DNA from: Sulfuricurvum sp. PD_MW2 | Lineage (GTDB): Bacteria; Campylobacterota; Campylobacteria; Campylobacterales; Sulfurimonadaceae | NCBI RefSeq assembly: GCF_002633015.1 | Contig: NZ_NSIU01000002.1 | Location: 62,001 to 126,000 of the forward strand | Direction: 5' to 3' | Length of the DNA: 64,000 nt | Part shown: piece after piece, positions 1 through 9,153 of the stretch | Numbering within the stretch: position 1 is the first letter of the stretch | Layout: the number at the start of each line of letters is the position of its first letter | Translations under genes and position numbers: made by a program | The notes under the pieces: generated by a model | The model's input: only the letters and a program-made list of their open reading frames with translations | Databases searched by the model: none | Told to the model about the DNA's origin: nothing

Positions 1-259
1 GGCGCAGGTCGGCATTATCCATTGCAGGGAGATCATCATGAATCAAAGAGTACGTATGCAGCAATTCAATAGCAAGCGCTGCATGATACGCACTGGGAAC
101 CAAAAGTGTATTATAGGCTTGAACAACACCCAATAAAAGAGCCGGACGAAAACGTTTTCCGCCCCCCAAGAGCATTTGGTGCAGTGAAGTTTCATAGTGG
201 GGATGAAAAGATGCAGCTGAAGGGAGATGCGCTGCTAAAAATGCTTCAAATTGCTCCAT
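1..259 (-). CDS. ispA: Polyprenyl synthase (farnesyl/geranylgeranyl diphosphate synthase), 5' part only
   Basis: The gene begins at the ATG ending at 259 and runs off the left edge, so only about 86 N-terminal residues are seen. They carry the substrate-binding GGGKRFRP motif (residues 32-39) and the first aspartate-rich motif DDLPAMDN (75-82), which bind isopentenyl diphosphate and the Mg-bound allylic diphosphate in trans-polyprenyl synthases. The product chain length cannot be judged because the C-terminal part is missing. It follows panD by 43 bases and is probably the last visible gene of the ferredoxin-panD transcript. The symbol is by family resemblance. Confidence 0.85.
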   Translation of the reverse strand, partial: MEQFEAFLAAHLPSAASFHPHYETSLHQMLLGGGKRFRPALLLGVVQAYNTLLVPSAYHAALAIELLHTYSLIHDDLPAMDNADLR

Positions 260-302
260 ACCTATCCCACTATTTTTTAGCGAAATATTACCACGTTGGA
301 GC

Positions 303-668
303 TTATATCTTCTCGATTATGTCAGTGATACTGTTCTCATCATCAACTAATACAACAGTAGGTTTATACGTTTCAAGCTCTGCATCATTATACGTTGCGT
401 AGGCAACAATGATAATTTTGTCCCCTTTGTGTACTTTACGTGCAGCTGCCCCATTAAGACAGATATCACGTTTGCCGCGCTCACCAAGGATAATATAAGT
501 AGAAAAACGTTCACCGTTATTGATATTTAGAATTTCCACTTTTTGACCGACACGCATTTTGGATGCTTCCAAAAGCTCTTCGTCAATTGTGATCGAACCG
601 ACATAATTAAGATTTGCGTCGGTAACGGTCGCACGGTGGATTTTACTGTAGAGCATTTCGATCAACAT
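303..668 (-). CDS. panD: Aspartate 1-decarboxylase (pyruvoyl enzyme)
   Basis: This makes beta-alanine from L-aspartate for pantothenate and CoA synthesis. The 121-residue length is normal for the family. The self-cleavage site Gly24-Ser25 lies in YVGSITID, where Ser25 becomes the pyruvoyl group. Lys9, Arg54, Tyr58 and Asn72 fall at the positions known from the E. coli enzyme, which supports the chosen first Met (a second Met at residue 5 is possible). It lies 3 bases downstream of the ferredoxin gene and is almost certainly cotranscribed with it. Confidence 0.96.
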   Translation of the reverse strand: MLIEMLYSKIHRATVTDANLNYVGSITIDEELLEASKMRVGQKVEILNINNGERFSTYIILGERGKRDICLNGAAARKVHKGDKIIIVAYATYNDAELETYKPTVVLVDDENSITDIIEKI

Positions 669-671
669 AAT

Positions 672-1049
672 TTATCTGCCCATCTGCTTCATCATATCAG
701 CCGGAGTGATTGGAGCATCCCAAAGTTCTGATGGGATAACATACTCTTGAACCACTTCACCACCGATAATATGACGATCAATAATCTCATTGATTTTCTC
801 TTTGGTAAGTCCAGCGTACATTACATGTCCCGGTTCTACCAACATAACAGGTCCAACATTACAGCGATTCATACATGACGTACGGATCGGTTGCACGGTT
901 GCAATCAACCCTTTTTGCATAAGCGTTTGTGCCAAATGTTGAAACAAATCTTGAGTGTGCGGATTGACACAGCTTGGCTTTGGCATCCCCGGAGGAGAGC
1001 TCTGTTCACACTTGAAAATATAAAATGCCGGTTGAGGAAGACCCATCAA
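672..1049 (-). CDS. Thioredoxin-fold [2Fe-2S] ferredoxin
   Basis: A 125-residue protein with four cysteines, Cys14, Cys27, Cys59 and Cys63. The C-X12-C...C-X3-C spacing is characteristic of thioredoxin-like 2Fe-2S ferredoxins such as the Clostridium/Aquifex type and the NuoE C-terminal half. The CMNRCNVGPV segment around the last pair is typical. The cytoplasmic electron carrier role is inferred from the family; the partner is unknown. It is the first gene of a tight set with panD and the polyprenyl synthase gene, but nothing links the functions directly. A good -10 box lies about 60 bases upstream. Confidence 0.85.
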   Translation of the reverse strand: MMGLPQPAFYIFKCEQSSPPGMPKPSCVNPHTQDLFQHLAQTLMQKGLIATVQPIRTSCMNRCNVGPVMLVEPGHVMYAGLTKEKINEIIDRHIIGGEVVQEYVIPSELWDAPITPADMMKQMGR

Positions 1050-1104
1050 CTACTCCTTCACATCGATATACGTAAAATACGGCTACGATAAAAATAATTA
1101 CCGC

Positions 1105-1110
1105 ATTATA
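1105..1110 (-). promoter_or_regulatory. -10 box for the ferredoxin-panD operon
   Basis: On the minus strand this reads TATAAT, about 55 bases before the ferredoxin start, with an SD-like AAGGAG before the ATG. No convincing -35 hexamer is seen at 17 bases, which is common in Campylobacterota promoters. Confidence 0.5.
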
Positions 1111-1158
1111 GCCAAATCTTAAAGCTACATTGTTAGCTCAAAAAAACAATTTAGTCGT

Positions 1159-2454
1159 TTAAAGCTCTTTTAACAACTCTCGTGCCACAACACGATCATC
1201 AAACGGCAAATGCTGGTCGTAGATAATCTGTGACGTTTCATCCCCTTTTCCGAGAATCAAAATCACTTCATCACCGCTTCGATCTTTTAGCGCTTGGGCT
1301 ATCGCATTACGGCGATTGACATCTACGTACACATTGCTTTTGTCTTCGATTCCGGAGAGAATATCTTCAATAATTGCATCCGGATCTTCAAAACGGGGAT
1401 TATCACTCGTCACATATACTTTTTTCGCATATGCACTTGCGACTCTCCCCATCATAGGGCGTTTGCTACGGTCGCGATCCCCTCCTGCACCAAACACGAC
1501 CAAGACCTCTTTCTCTTTGAGCGCATTAAGCACCTGTTCCATTCCATCTGGAGTATGAGCGAAATCGACAATGACAAGAGGCGATTCGCTCACCACTTCC
1601 ATACGTCCGCTCACCCCGCCAAAATTCTCCAAAGCATCGGCAATTTTTTCCAGACTCTCGTTTGTAACCAAATGAACGGCTGCAAAAGCGGCAGTAATAT
1701 TATAGAGGTTGAAAAACCCGTGCAACGACGTCACAAAAGGAACATGATCTTCAAAATGTTTCAACACTCCGCTTACACCGTTGTTCAACGAATACGCCAA
1801 AATTTTATAGGTAGCTGGATTTTCAACACCGTAGGTGAAAGCATTTTTGATATTAAACTGCGCTTTAGGTTCATCTTTGTTGATCAGTTTTTTCGACTCA
1901 TCCGCAAAAAAGAGATTTTTAATTCGGATGTACTCATCGATGCTTTGATGATAATCAAGATGATCTTGGGTGATATTCGTCAAAATTTTAAGCCCAAATT
2001 GTATCCCTGCGATCCGTTCTTGTTCGATCGCATGAGAACTCACTTCCATGACAAAATATTCGCACCCTTCTGCAATCGCCTGAGCCATATGACGATACGT
2101 ATTCAAAACCGTAGGTGTTGTTAACGTTTTCCCCTCAACCGGCGCATCATTCATGAAAAATCCGCGCGTGCCCTGCATTGCCGCTTTATGCCCTAGATCA
2201 AGCAATAAAGAGTAAATCGCACTTGCCGTCGTTGTTTTACCGTTGGTTCCGGTAATACCGATGACGCATAGACGATTCAAACCAAATAGGCTCCAGCACT
2301 CCTCAGGGCTTAGAACGCAATTAGCCCCACGAGCAAGGGCGTCTTCTTTGTATTTTTCATTTTGTTTGGTTAATAAAAAAGCACACTCTGCATCGCATTC
2401 GCCTGAATTCTCAGTGATATAGCGATACGGCTGACCTTGTATCTCAATTTTCAA
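1159..2454 (-). CDS. murE: UDP-MurNAc-tripeptide synthetase (meso-diaminopimelate adding)
   Basis: The ATP-dependent Mur ligase that adds meso-diaminopimelate to UDP-MurNAc-Ala-Glu in the cytoplasm. The 431 residues contain the P-loop GTNGKTT (69-75), the Mur-ligase central segment with an NITQDHLDYH box, and DNPR (351-354), the signature of DAP-specific rather than lysine-specific enzymes. GKGDE (about 402-406) is also present. The start appears to be a TTG overlapping the end of the upstream TPR gene by 11 bases, with an AAGG sequence about 9 bases upstream. It is slightly shorter than the usual 480 or so residues, which is normal in epsilonproteobacteria. Confidence 0.96.
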   Translation of the reverse strand: MKIEIQGQPYRYITENSGECDAECAFLLTKQNEKYKEDALARGANCVLSPEECWSLFGLNRLCVIGITGTNGKTTTASAIYSLLLDLGHKAAMQGTRGFFMNDAPVEGKTLTTPTVLNTYRHMAQAIAEGCEYFVMEVSSHAIEQERIAGIQFGLKILTNITQDHLDYHQSIDEYIRIKNLFFADESKKLINKDEPKAQFNIKNAFTYGVENPATYKILAYSLNNGVSGVLKHFEDHVPFVTSLHGFFNLYNITAAFAAVHLVTNESLEKIADALENFGGVSGRMEVVSESPLVIVDFAHTPDGMEQVLNALKEKEVLVVFGAGGDRDRSKRPMMGRVASAYAKKVYVTSDNPRFEDPDAIIEDILSGIEDKSNVYVDVNRRNAIAQALKDRSGDEVILILGKGDETSQIIYDQHLPFDDRVVARELLKEL

Positions 2455-3040
2455 TGTTTTTACCTTTTGCTAATCGACGCAACAAATTCCGTAACTGACG
2501 GTCGTTCGGATAGACGCCCAAAGCACTCTCTAGATAGCTGAGAGCCATCTCTTTGTAGCCATGATCGATCAAATTGTCCAAAAAGTCGACAAAATCCTCT
2601 TTTTCGGTGATGATAACCCGTGTTGAAAACATGATATTCTCAAATATGCGGTTAAAATCGCTATCGTTGGCAACAAGCTCTTTAAACTCATTGTACATAA
2701 TCCCATCTTCATATGCAAGACGTTGTTTTATGGTCTCTTCAAAAAGTCCGGAAAGCTGTTCGACTGTCCCGTCCATCGTCTCTAAAATCTCAGAGATGAT
2801 GATATCTGCCGATTCGGCATCCTCTTTTCTCAAAATCGTATAATAATCAAAAAGTGCTTCACCGGCACTCTCGCCGCTCATTGCCATATCGGCTAAGATG
2901 GCTCCGTTATATGCCTCTTTCGAATCAGGATAATCTTTCAAGACTAAAGAATAGTCACGTAACGCATCGGCATATTGACCCGCCAAAAAATGTTCGTTTG
3001 CTTGTTTGAGGGTTTTGGTTAAATTGGTTGTTGTTTTCAT
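2444..3040 (-). CDS. TPR-like protein of unknown function
   Basis: A 198-residue soluble protein. Residues 10-55 look like tetratricopeptide repeats (AKxxF-like pattern with ADALRDYSLVLKDYPDSKEA), and a second pair occurs near the C-terminus (KEMALSYLESALGVYPNDRQLRNLL). The middle is acidic and probably helical. No signal peptide or membrane segment is visible. It lies between nfu and murE and overlaps murE by 11 bases, so it is probably cotranslated with it. TPR proteins are scaffolds; the partner cannot be told from sequence. Confidence 0.75.
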   Translation of the reverse strand: MKTTTNLTKTLKQANEHFLAGQYADALRDYSLVLKDYPDSKEAYNGAILADMAMSGESAGEALFDYYTILRKEDAESADIIISEILETMDGTVEQLSGLFEETIKQRLAYEDGIMYNEFKELVANDSDFNRIFENIMFSTRVIITEKEDFVDFLDNLIDHGYKEMALSYLESALGVYPNDRQLRNLLRRLAKGKNIEN

Positions 3041-3084
3041 AGTTCTCCCTCCTCTTTTTCTAATATCGGCTCATTTTATTTTTG

Positions 3085-3381
3085 TTACAGTGAGTCGATT
3101 TGATGTTCCATTCCGTGTGGTACGTTAATAACGACCAATTCCGGATGGATATCCATCCGTAATTGTCTCTCAACGCCGTATTTTAATGTATTTCCACTGC
3201 TTGAACATCCAACACACGCACCTTGAAGTTGTACATAAATTGTTCCGTTTTTTACGGTCAAAAATGCTATATCTCCCCCGTCTAATGCCAACGATGGGCG
3301 AATTTTGTCAATAACATTGCGAACCGGATTCATTAATTCTTCGTCAGTAAATGGAATCATATCGTACCTTATAAAGCTCAA
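3085..3381 (-). CDS. NifU C-terminal-domain (Nfu) iron-sulfur scaffold
   Basis: A 98-residue stand-alone Nfu domain. It carries the cluster-binding CVGC motif (Cys56, Cys59) followed by SSSGNTLKYGVE, and the typical VIDKIRPSLALDGGDI segment before it. These proteins carry 4Fe-4S clusters to client enzymes. Clients nearby would include MoaA, QueE and the por subunits, but this is inference. The gene is separated from the next (TPR) gene by 44 bases. Confidence 0.92.
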   Translation of the reverse strand: MSFIRYDMIPFTDEELMNPVRNVIDKIRPSLALDGGDIAFLTVKNGTIYVQLQGACVGCSSSGNTLKYGVERQLRMDIHPELVVINVPHGMEHQIDSL

Positions 3382-3471
3382 ATATTGCAGTATAGTATAA
3401 AAAAAGGTCTTATCATGTACTAATGCGAAAAGGGTAGTTTTCGAGTGAAGCTCGAATTAAGGGGTGGGTGT

Positions 3472-3496
3472 ATTGAACTCGTTATACGAGTTCAAT
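3472..3496 (-). terminator. Hairpin spanning the rplQ stop codon
   Basis: A perfect 10-base-pair inverted repeat (3472-3481 with 3487-3496) has a five-base loop that contains the rplQ TAA stop codon. No T-run follows directly. A second, weaker hairpin lies about 20-30 bases further downstream. It could be an intrinsic or Rho-assisted terminator or a 3'-end stabilising structure for the alpha operon. Confidence 0.5.
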
Positions 3497-3832
3497 GTAT
3501 GCCATCGGTGTAGCATCACCGCGACGAATACGAGTTTTAACGATACGAGTATATCCACCGTTGCGCTCATTGTATTTTGGAGCAACTTCATTCAAAAGAG
3601 TTTTAGTTGCTTCTTTGTTTTGCAATACAGCGAATACTGCACGGTGAGCGTTAGCATCACCAGCACGCGCTGTTGTGATTAACTTTTCAGCGAAAGAACG
3701 AAGTTCTTTTGCTTTCATCAACGTAGTTTCAATTTTACCGTGTTCAATCAACGCAATACTAAGATTTGTCAACAAAGCTTCACGATGTGCGCTCGTTCGA
3801 CCTAGTTTGCGGTATCCGTGACGATGTCTCAT
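3482..3832 (-). CDS. rplQ: 50S ribosomal protein L17
   Basis: A 116-residue ribosomal protein with the typical start [20 protein letters not shown] and [20 protein letters not shown] end. It is the last gene of the alpha operon, 27 bases after rpoA. The stop codon lies in the loop of a perfect hairpin. Confidence 0.98.
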   Translation of the reverse strand: MRHRHGYRKLGRTSAHREALLTNLSIALIEHGKIETTLMKAKELRSFAEKLITTARAGDANAHRAVFAVLQNKEATKTLLNEVAPKYNERNGGYTRIVKTRIRRGDATPMAYIELV

Positions 3833-3859
3833 GAGATACTTCCTATAATGGTTTAAAGC

Positions 3860-4852
3860 TTATTCAGCTTCGATTTTCTTTTTGATCGCACTGATCAAGT
3901 CATCTGCCAAATCTTGTCCGACAGTGTAACCGTACTCAGTGATTTTTTCCAAAATCTCTTCGAACGATTTTTTACCAAGGTTTTTAACCTCTTTCAAATC
4001 ATTTTGGCTCATCATTACGATTTCGCCGATGTATTTGATGTTTGAACGATCAAGACAGTTGAAACTGCGAGCGCTCAATCCAAGGTCTTCAATGCGTGCA
4101 CCCAAACGTTTAAGTTCAGGATGCTCATCTGCACGCTCTGCAGCTGCAGGAGCTTTGATGCTAACTTCACTGTTAAATACAGCCATTTGAGCATACATTA
4201 CTTCAAGAGCATTTTTAAATGCATCAACCGGAGAAATTTGTCCGTCTGTAGCGATGTTGATAACCACTTTTTCAAAATTCGGGTTATCTTCAACAAGAAC
4301 GTTTTCAATCGCATATGTTGCACGGCGAACCGGTGTAAAATATGCATCCAACGCAATGTATCCGTCACCCAACATTTCACGTACATCTTCACTCGGCGCA
4401 TAACCGATACCTTGATGAATTTTAACGCTGAAGTTCAACGTAGCATCTTCATTCAATGTTGCCAAAAATGCATTTGGGGTTACAACTTCGACATCATCAT
4501 TATCCAAATCACGTCCATGAATTTCACAAGGGCCTGCAAAACTGTACGTAATCTCTTTTTCTTTGAGTCCGTTTTTCAATTTGAAACGAACCCCTTTAAG
4601 ATTAATAATGAAATCCGAAATATCTTCGAGCATACCGCGCACGGAGTCAAACTCATGCTTAGCACCCTCAATTTTAATACCGATCGGTGCGAATCCAACC
4701 GAGCTGCTTAGCAAAAAGCGGCGGATCGGATGGGCGAGTGAAACCGCAAATCCGGTTTCAAACGGATAAGCAATGATGTTTGCTTCGTTCGCGCTGATTT
4801 GCTCGACGACAAACTCTTTCGGAAGAAGCGGTGATGTCTTAATTTTTTTCAT
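3860..4852 (-). CDS. rpoA: RNA polymerase alpha subunit
   Basis: The 330-residue alpha subunit. The N-terminal dimerisation domain includes [17 protein letters not shown] near residues 33-49. The C-terminal domain (about 245-330) carries the helix-hairpin-helix DNA/activator-binding region with [20 protein letters not shown] and [12 protein letters not shown]. Located in the conserved rpsD-rpoA-rplQ order. Confidence 0.98.
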   Translation of the reverse strand: MKKIKTSPLLPKEFVVEQISANEANIIAYPFETGFAVSLAHPIRRFLLSSSVGFAPIGIKIEGAKHEFDSVRGMLEDISDFIINLKGVRFKLKNGLKEKEITYSFAGPCEIHGRDLDNDDVEVVTPNAFLATLNEDATLNFSVKIHQGIGYAPSEDVREMLGDGYIALDAYFTPVRRATYAIENVLVEDNPNFEKVVINIATDGQISPVDAFKNALEVMYAQMAVFNSEVSIKAPAAAERADEHPELKRLGARIEDLGLSARSFNCLDRSNIKYIGEIVMMSQNDLKEVKNLGKKSFEEILEKITEYGYTVGQDLADDLISAIKKKIEAE

Positions 4853-4875
4853 GCTGAACGCCCTTTCTTTAATGA

Positions 4876-5502
4876 TTATTTCGAGTAAAGCTCGACGATT
4901 AGACGTTCTTCAACAGGGATTACAACCTCTTCACGCTCAGGAAGACGTGTGAAAATACCGAACGCTTTATCTTGATCGATGTCAACCCATGCCGCAAGAC
5001 CGGTTTGGTTGGTCAACTCAATCGCACGAACGATTTGGTTGTTCTTTTTAGTTTTTTCATGAATTTCCACTTTTTGTCCCGGTTTTACGCGGTAAGATGG
5101 AATATCAACACGTTTTCCGTCAACCAACACGTGACCGTGGTTTACCAATTGGCGAGCGAAACGACGAGTCGTTGCGAATCCCATACGATAAACAACGTTA
5201 TCAAGACGTTGCTCAAGAAGCATTACCAAGTTCGTACCGGTGTTACCAGTACGGCGTTTTGCTTCAGCAAACAATGAACGCATTTGTTTTTCACTCAAAC
5301 CGTACATAAATTTCGCTTTTTGTTTTTCACGAAGTTGTGTACCGTATTCAGAGATTTTTGTACGGCGTTGACCGTGTTGACCTGGTCCGTATGGACGTTT
5401 ATCAAGGGCACTTTTACCTGCAAGACGGCGCTCACCTTTTAATCCAAGGCTTACACCAAATCTTCTTTCGATTTTTTCTACGGGTCCTCTATATCTTGCC
5501 AT
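4876..5502 (-). CDS. rpsD: 30S ribosomal protein S4
   Basis: The 208-residue primary 16S rRNA-binding protein. It starts [20 protein letters not shown] and contains the S4 RNA-binding domain ([20 protein letters not shown], about 100-120). The cysteine-containing zinc version is not present, so it is a zinc-independent form. It is 11 bases after rpsK in the alpha operon. Confidence 0.98.
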   Translation of the reverse strand: MARYRGPVEKIERRFGVSLGLKGERRLAGKSALDKRPYGPGQHGQRRTKISEYGTQLREKQKAKFMYGLSEKQMRSLFAEAKRRTGNTGTNLVMLLEQRLDNVVYRMGFATTRRFARQLVNHGHVLVDGKRVDIPSYRVKPGQKVEIHEKTKKNNQIVRAIELTNQTGLAAWVDIDQDKAFGIFTRLPEREEVVIPVEERLIVELYSK

Positions 5503-5513
5503 TACAAACCTCC

Positions 5514-5906
5514 TTACACGCGTCGGCGCTTAGGCGCACGACATCCATTGTGTGGTAGCGGAGTAACGTCTTTCATGAATGAAACACGTAGACCTTCGAT
5601 CGCTCCTACACTTTTAACTGCTGTTTCACGACCAGATCCTGGTCCTTGAACTTTAATGCCCACTTCTTTGATTCCGTGAACCATTGCTTTTTCCATTGCC
5701 GCTTCTACCGCTTGTTGCGCAGCAAACGGGGTAGATTTTTTTGAACCTTTGAAACCAAGGCTTCCAGCAGAACTCCATGCGATCATGTTACCCATTTCAT
5801 CTGTTACCGTAACAAGAGTGTTGTTGAACGATGCCAAGATATGAACGATACCTTTAGCAATATTCTTTTTTACGATTTTTTTACGGGTTGCTTTTCTTTT
5901 TGCCAT
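5514..5906 (-). CDS. rpsK: 30S ribosomal protein S11
   Basis: A 130-residue protein with a lysine-rich start and the S11 signature near the C-terminus ([21 protein letters not shown]). It stabilises the small-subunit platform. Located 11 bases after rpsM. Confidence 0.98.
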   Translation of the reverse strand: MAKRKATRKKIVKKNIAKGIVHILASFNNTLVTVTDEMGNMIAWSSAGSLGFKGSKKSTPFAAQQAVEAAMEKAMVHGIKEVGIKVQGPGSGRETAVKSVGAIEGLRVSFMKDVTPLPHNGCRAPKRRRV

Positions 5907-5917
5907 ACTCTAATCCC

Positions 5918-6289
5918 TTACTTTGTGGCTGAGCCGACGGTTTTCTTTTTACCTTTGCGTGTACGTGCATTGGTTTTGGTTTTTTGACCACGGCATGGGA
6001 GACCTTTACGGTGACGAAGACCACGGTATGAACCAAGATCCATCAACGCTTTGATGTCCATTGCGACTTGTTTACGAAGATCCCCTTCTACAGCGATACC
6101 GCTGCTGCGAATCTCTTTAGCGATCGTTGCCGCTTCATCTTCTGAAAGCTCATATACACGTTTATTGTAGTCGAGTCCAGTTGCATCCAAAATTTTGCGT
6201 GACGTATGCAAACCGATACCATAGATATAAGTTAATGCATATTCCAAACGTTTTTTCTTAGGTAAGTCCACACCAGCAATACGTGCCAT
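5918..6289 (-). CDS. rpsM: 30S ribosomal protein S13
   Basis: The 123-residue head protein of the small subunit, with [20 protein letters not shown] at the start and the [19 protein letters not shown] signature near the end. It follows rpmJ by 2 bases. Confidence 0.98.
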   Translation of the reverse strand: MARIAGVDLPKKKRLEYALTYIYGIGLHTSRKILDATGLDYNKRVYELSEDEAATIAKEIRSSGIAVEGDLRKQVAMDIKALMDLGSYRGLRHRKGLPCRGQKTKTNARTRKGKKKTVGSATK

Positions 6290-6291
6290 GC

Positions 6292-6405
6292 TTATCCTTG
6301 TCTTTGTTTATGTTTTGGGGTTTTGCAGATTACGCGCACAATCCCTTTGCGTTTGATGATTTTGCAATCATCGCACATTTTCTTCACTGAAGAACGTACT
6401 TTCAT
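6292..6405 (-). CDS. rpmJ: 50S ribosomal protein L36
   Basis: A 37-residue protein beginning [20 protein letters not shown] and ending KHKQRQG. Zinc-ribbon ligands Cys11, Cys14, Cys27 and His32 are all present, so this is the zinc-binding form. A GGAG sequence lies 8 bases before the ATG. It is the first gene of the alpha operon here; infA, often its neighbour, is absent and hom lies upstream instead. Confidence 0.95.
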   Translation of the reverse strand: MKVRSSVKKMCDDCKIIKRKGIVRVICKTPKHKQRQG

Positions 6406-6536
6406 CGGTAGGCTCCGTTGAGTTAAATCACTTGCTTCTCGTAGGTAGAGCTGCCTCATACCAATACTTGTAACTACGATTGAACGCAGTTATAAACATT
6501 CAATTCTATTTGTCCAAGAGGGCAAAGTGGACGCGT

Positions 6537-6542
6537 ATAATA
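6537..6542 (-). promoter_or_regulatory. Possible -10 box of the rpmJ-rplQ operon
   Basis: The minus strand reads TATTAT preceded by TG one base upstream (extended -10), about 130 bases before rpmJ. The 196-base rpmJ-hom gap holds no gene I can support, only this possible promoter and a weak 5-bp hairpin near 6511-6531. No strong -35 is visible. Confidence 0.35.
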
Positions 6543-6601
6543 CAGCAAACAAGGTTAAAGTTTTATTAAGGTATAAAAAGTGTAGGGAGAACGAAACGTC
6601 T

Positions 6602-7861
6602 CTAGACGATTCGTATCATAAACGGTGTTTCTACTACCGCATTAAGTGTTTCAAGTTGTCGAAGCAAATCGCGAATAGAGCGTTCACGCGCTTCGTGCGT
6701 TGCAAATAGCAAGTTAGCGCATTCACTCTCGCTCGGTCGTTGAATCACCGCCTCGATTGAAATGGAATGTTCCGCAAATAGGCTCGTGATTTGGGCTAAA
6801 ATCCCCGGTTTGTCGGAGACGCGTAGGCGCAAATAATATTTTGAACAAATATCTTCGCTATTTTTGAGGCGAAGCCCCTCTTCAAGCGGATGGTTGAATC
6901 CAAGCATCGGAGAGCGTTTGCCCGATCGGACGATATCAATGATATTGGCGACTACAGCACTTGCGGTAGCATTTCCGCCTGCACCCGGGCCGTAATAGAG
7001 GGTTTCACCGACACGGTCTCCCACAACGCTGATCCCGTTCATCACCCCGTCAATCTTGGCAATCATCGCGTCTTCTTTGACCAATGCCGCATGGACACGC
7101 AGTTCCACTTCGCTCTCATCACGTGCGGCAATTCCCAAAAGTTTGATGGTGTAGCCAAACTCTTTGGCAAATGCGATATCGGCCGGAGTTATCCCCTCGA
7201 TCCCTTCGATCAAGATCTCTTCGGGCTTCGCGTCGATACCGTATGCAATCGATGCCAAAATGAGCAGTTTGTGCGCTGCGTCAAATCCGCCGATGTCAAA
7301 CGTCGGATCGGCCTCAGCGTATCCCAATGCTTGCGCTTCGGCTAATACCTCGGCGAACGGCGTCCCTTCTTGCATCATTTTGGTGAGCATAAAGTTACAC
7401 GTACCGTTCATGATCCCCATAATAGAGAGAATATGGTTTGCGGAGAGCCCATCGCGTAGCGCATTGATGATCGGGATTCCCCCTGCAACACTTGCTTCAA
7501 ATTCAAACGGGATGTTCCCCGCAATCTCCTGAAGCTCATAACGGTGATACGCCAAAAGAGCTTTATTCGCCGTTACCACCGCTTTGCCGTTTTGAAGCGC
7601 TTTTTTAACAATCTCTAATGGGAGTTCAACTCCGCCCATCAATTCAACGACGATATCGATTTCCGGATCATCAACAATATCATACGGATTTTGCAAAATC
7701 GCAATCGAGAGATCAGAGACTTTGGATACATCGCGCACGACACCGCTTTTGACGACGATTTCATCTCCCGACCGAGCGCTAATAATCGATTTGTTTTCTT
7801 CTAAAATCTGAACGACGGAGCGCCCTACCGTTCCGACACCGATAACGCCGACTCGTGTCAC
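6602..7861 (-). CDS. hom: Homoserine dehydrogenase
   Basis: This reduces aspartate semialdehyde to homoserine for threonine and methionine. The 419 residues carry an N-terminal NAD(P)-binding GVIGVGTVGRS (4-14), the catalytic domain with GIMNGTCNFML (about 148-158), and a C-terminal ACT domain (KPGILAQITSLFAEHSISIE) that usually mediates feedback control. There is no fused aspartokinase. The start is a GTG overlapping the alaC stop by 4 bases, so the two are translationally coupled. Confidence 0.97.
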   Translation of the reverse strand: MTRVGVIGVGTVGRSVVQILEENKSIISARSGDEIVVKSGVVRDVSKVSDLSIAILQNPYDIVDDPEIDIVVELMGGVELPLEIVKKALQNGKAVVTANKALLAYHRYELQEIAGNIPFEFEASVAGGIPIINALRDGLSANHILSIMGIMNGTCNFMLTKMMQEGTPFAEVLAEAQALGYAEADPTFDIGGFDAAHKLLILASIAYGIDAKPEEILIEGIEGITPADIAFAKEFGYTIKLLGIAARDESEVELRVHAALVKEDAMIAKIDGVMNGISVVGDRVGETLYYGPGAGGNATASAVVANIIDIVRSGKRSPMLGFNHPLEEGLRLKNSEDICSKYYLRLRVSDKPGILAQITSLFAEHSISIEAVIQRPSESECANLLFATHEARERSIRDLLRQLETLNAVVETPFMIRIV

Positions 7862-9081
7862 TCGCTTACCTTGCCGCTCAAAGTGCTTAAAAACTGTTTG
7901 ATATTTTTTGCCGCTTGACGGATACGCTGATCATTTTCAATCAACGCGATACGGACATACTCATCGCCATAATCCCCAAATCCGATTCCCGGTGCGACGG
8001 CAACGTTCGCTTCAACCAAGAGTCGTTTTGAGAATTCCAAACTTCCCATGTGAATTGCACATTCTGGGATTTTTGCCCATACGAACATCGATGCTTGATT
8101 ACGGCGTATCGGCCATCCGGCACGGTTGAACGCATCAACCAATACATCTTGACGATGATCGTATTTATCGGTAATCTCTTTGACACACGTTTGATCCCCT
8201 GTCAGAGCAACAGTAGCCGCGACTTGGATCGGAGTAAACATCCCATAATCCAACCAGCTTTTGATTTTTTGGAGAGCTCCGATAAGTTTTGCATTTCCAA
8301 CAAAGAAACCGACACGCCATCCCGCCATGTTATAGCTTTTTGAGAGGGTAAACGCTTCTACCGCAACATCTTTCGCACCTGGAACCGAGAGGATCGATGG
8401 CGTTTTGTATCCGTTGAACGTCAAATCTCCATAGGCAATATCACTAATGACATAAAAACGTTCACGTTTTGCCATCTCGACAACACGGGTATAAAATTCC
8501 GGAGTAACCGTTGCTGTCGTCGGGTTATGCGGAAAGTTTACAACAAGATATTTCGGCTTTGGAAACGATACATGAAATGCGTGTTCAAGGCGTTCAAAAA
8601 AGAGGTCTTCGTCAACTTTGTAGTCTTCATCAAACGGCAATTCCATCTTTTGAACGTTTCCGCCCGCCAAGATAAACCCGTATGAGTGAATCGGATAGGT
8701 CGGATCCGGTACAACAACAACGTCACCAGGATTGGTAATAGCGTATGCAAGATGGGCATACCCCTCTTTGGAACCCATAGTCGCTACCGCTTCGGTATCG
8801 GGGTTCAAATCGACATCGTAACGCTCTTTGTACCAGTCGCAAATTGCTTGGCGAAGTTTAGGGATCCCTTTGGATACGGAGTATCCGTGTGTTTTGGTCT
8901 TTTCTGCGGATTCCACCAATTTTTTACGAATGTGCTCAGGAGTATCGCCATCAGGATTTCCCATACTGAAATCGATAACGTCCGCACCGGCACGGCGTCG
9001 AGCCATTTTCAGCTCGTTTACTTCGGCAAATACATATTTCGGGAGGCGTTTAATCCGGTCAAATTGGATTTCATCAAACAT
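7858..9081 (-). CDS. alaC: AlaC-like class I/II aminotransferase
   Basis: A 407-residue PLP-dependent fold-type I aminotransferase. The PLP lysine is Lys248 in FTLSKSYNMAGWRVGF. The N-terminal ELKMARRR, IDFSMGNPDG and HGYSVSKGIPKLRQAI segments resemble E. coli AlaC (glutamate-pyruvate aminotransferase) closely. Homologues in this phylum are often annotated as aspartate or LL-diaminopimelate aminotransferases, so the substrate is not settled. Coupling to hom would fit an amino-acid biosynthetic role. Confidence 0.88.
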   Translation of the reverse strand: MFDEIQFDRIKRLPKYVFAEVNELKMARRRAGADVIDFSMGNPDGDTPEHIRKKLVESAEKTKTHGYSVSKGIPKLRQAICDWYKERYDVDLNPDTEAVATMGSKEGYAHLAYAITNPGDVVVVPDPTYPIHSYGFILAGGNVQKMELPFDEDYKVDEDLFFERLEHAFHVSFPKPKYLVVNFPHNPTTATVTPEFYTRVVEMAKRERFYVISDIAYGDLTFNGYKTPSILSVPGAKDVAVEAFTLSKSYNMAGWRVGFFVGNAKLIGALQKIKSWLDYGMFTPIQVAATVALTGDQTCVKEITDKYDHRQDVLVDAFNRAGWPIRRNQASMFVWAKIPECAIHMGSLEFSKRLLVEANVAVAPGIGFGDYGDEYVRIALIENDQRIRQAAKNIKQFLSTLSGKVSE

Positions 9082-9153
9082 GGCTACAACCTGTGATTAA
9101 AAAATTGCGCCATTTTAGCATAAGAGGCTTAGTTTAACTATAATATGAACGAG

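Noticed and set aside
1130-1155. ATTGTT/AACAAT hairpin downstream of murE
   Set aside because: Six AT-rich pairs with an 11-base loop; too weak to call a terminator.
6406-6460. N-terminal extension of rpmJ by 18 in-frame codons
   Set aside because: The frame is open, but the standard L36 start has its own GGAG and the upstream ATG has no ribosome site.
6406-6601. Possible tRNA in the rpmJ-hom gap
   Set aside because: No TPsiC arm consensus, no CCA-compatible acceptor pairing and no cloverleaf could be drawn.
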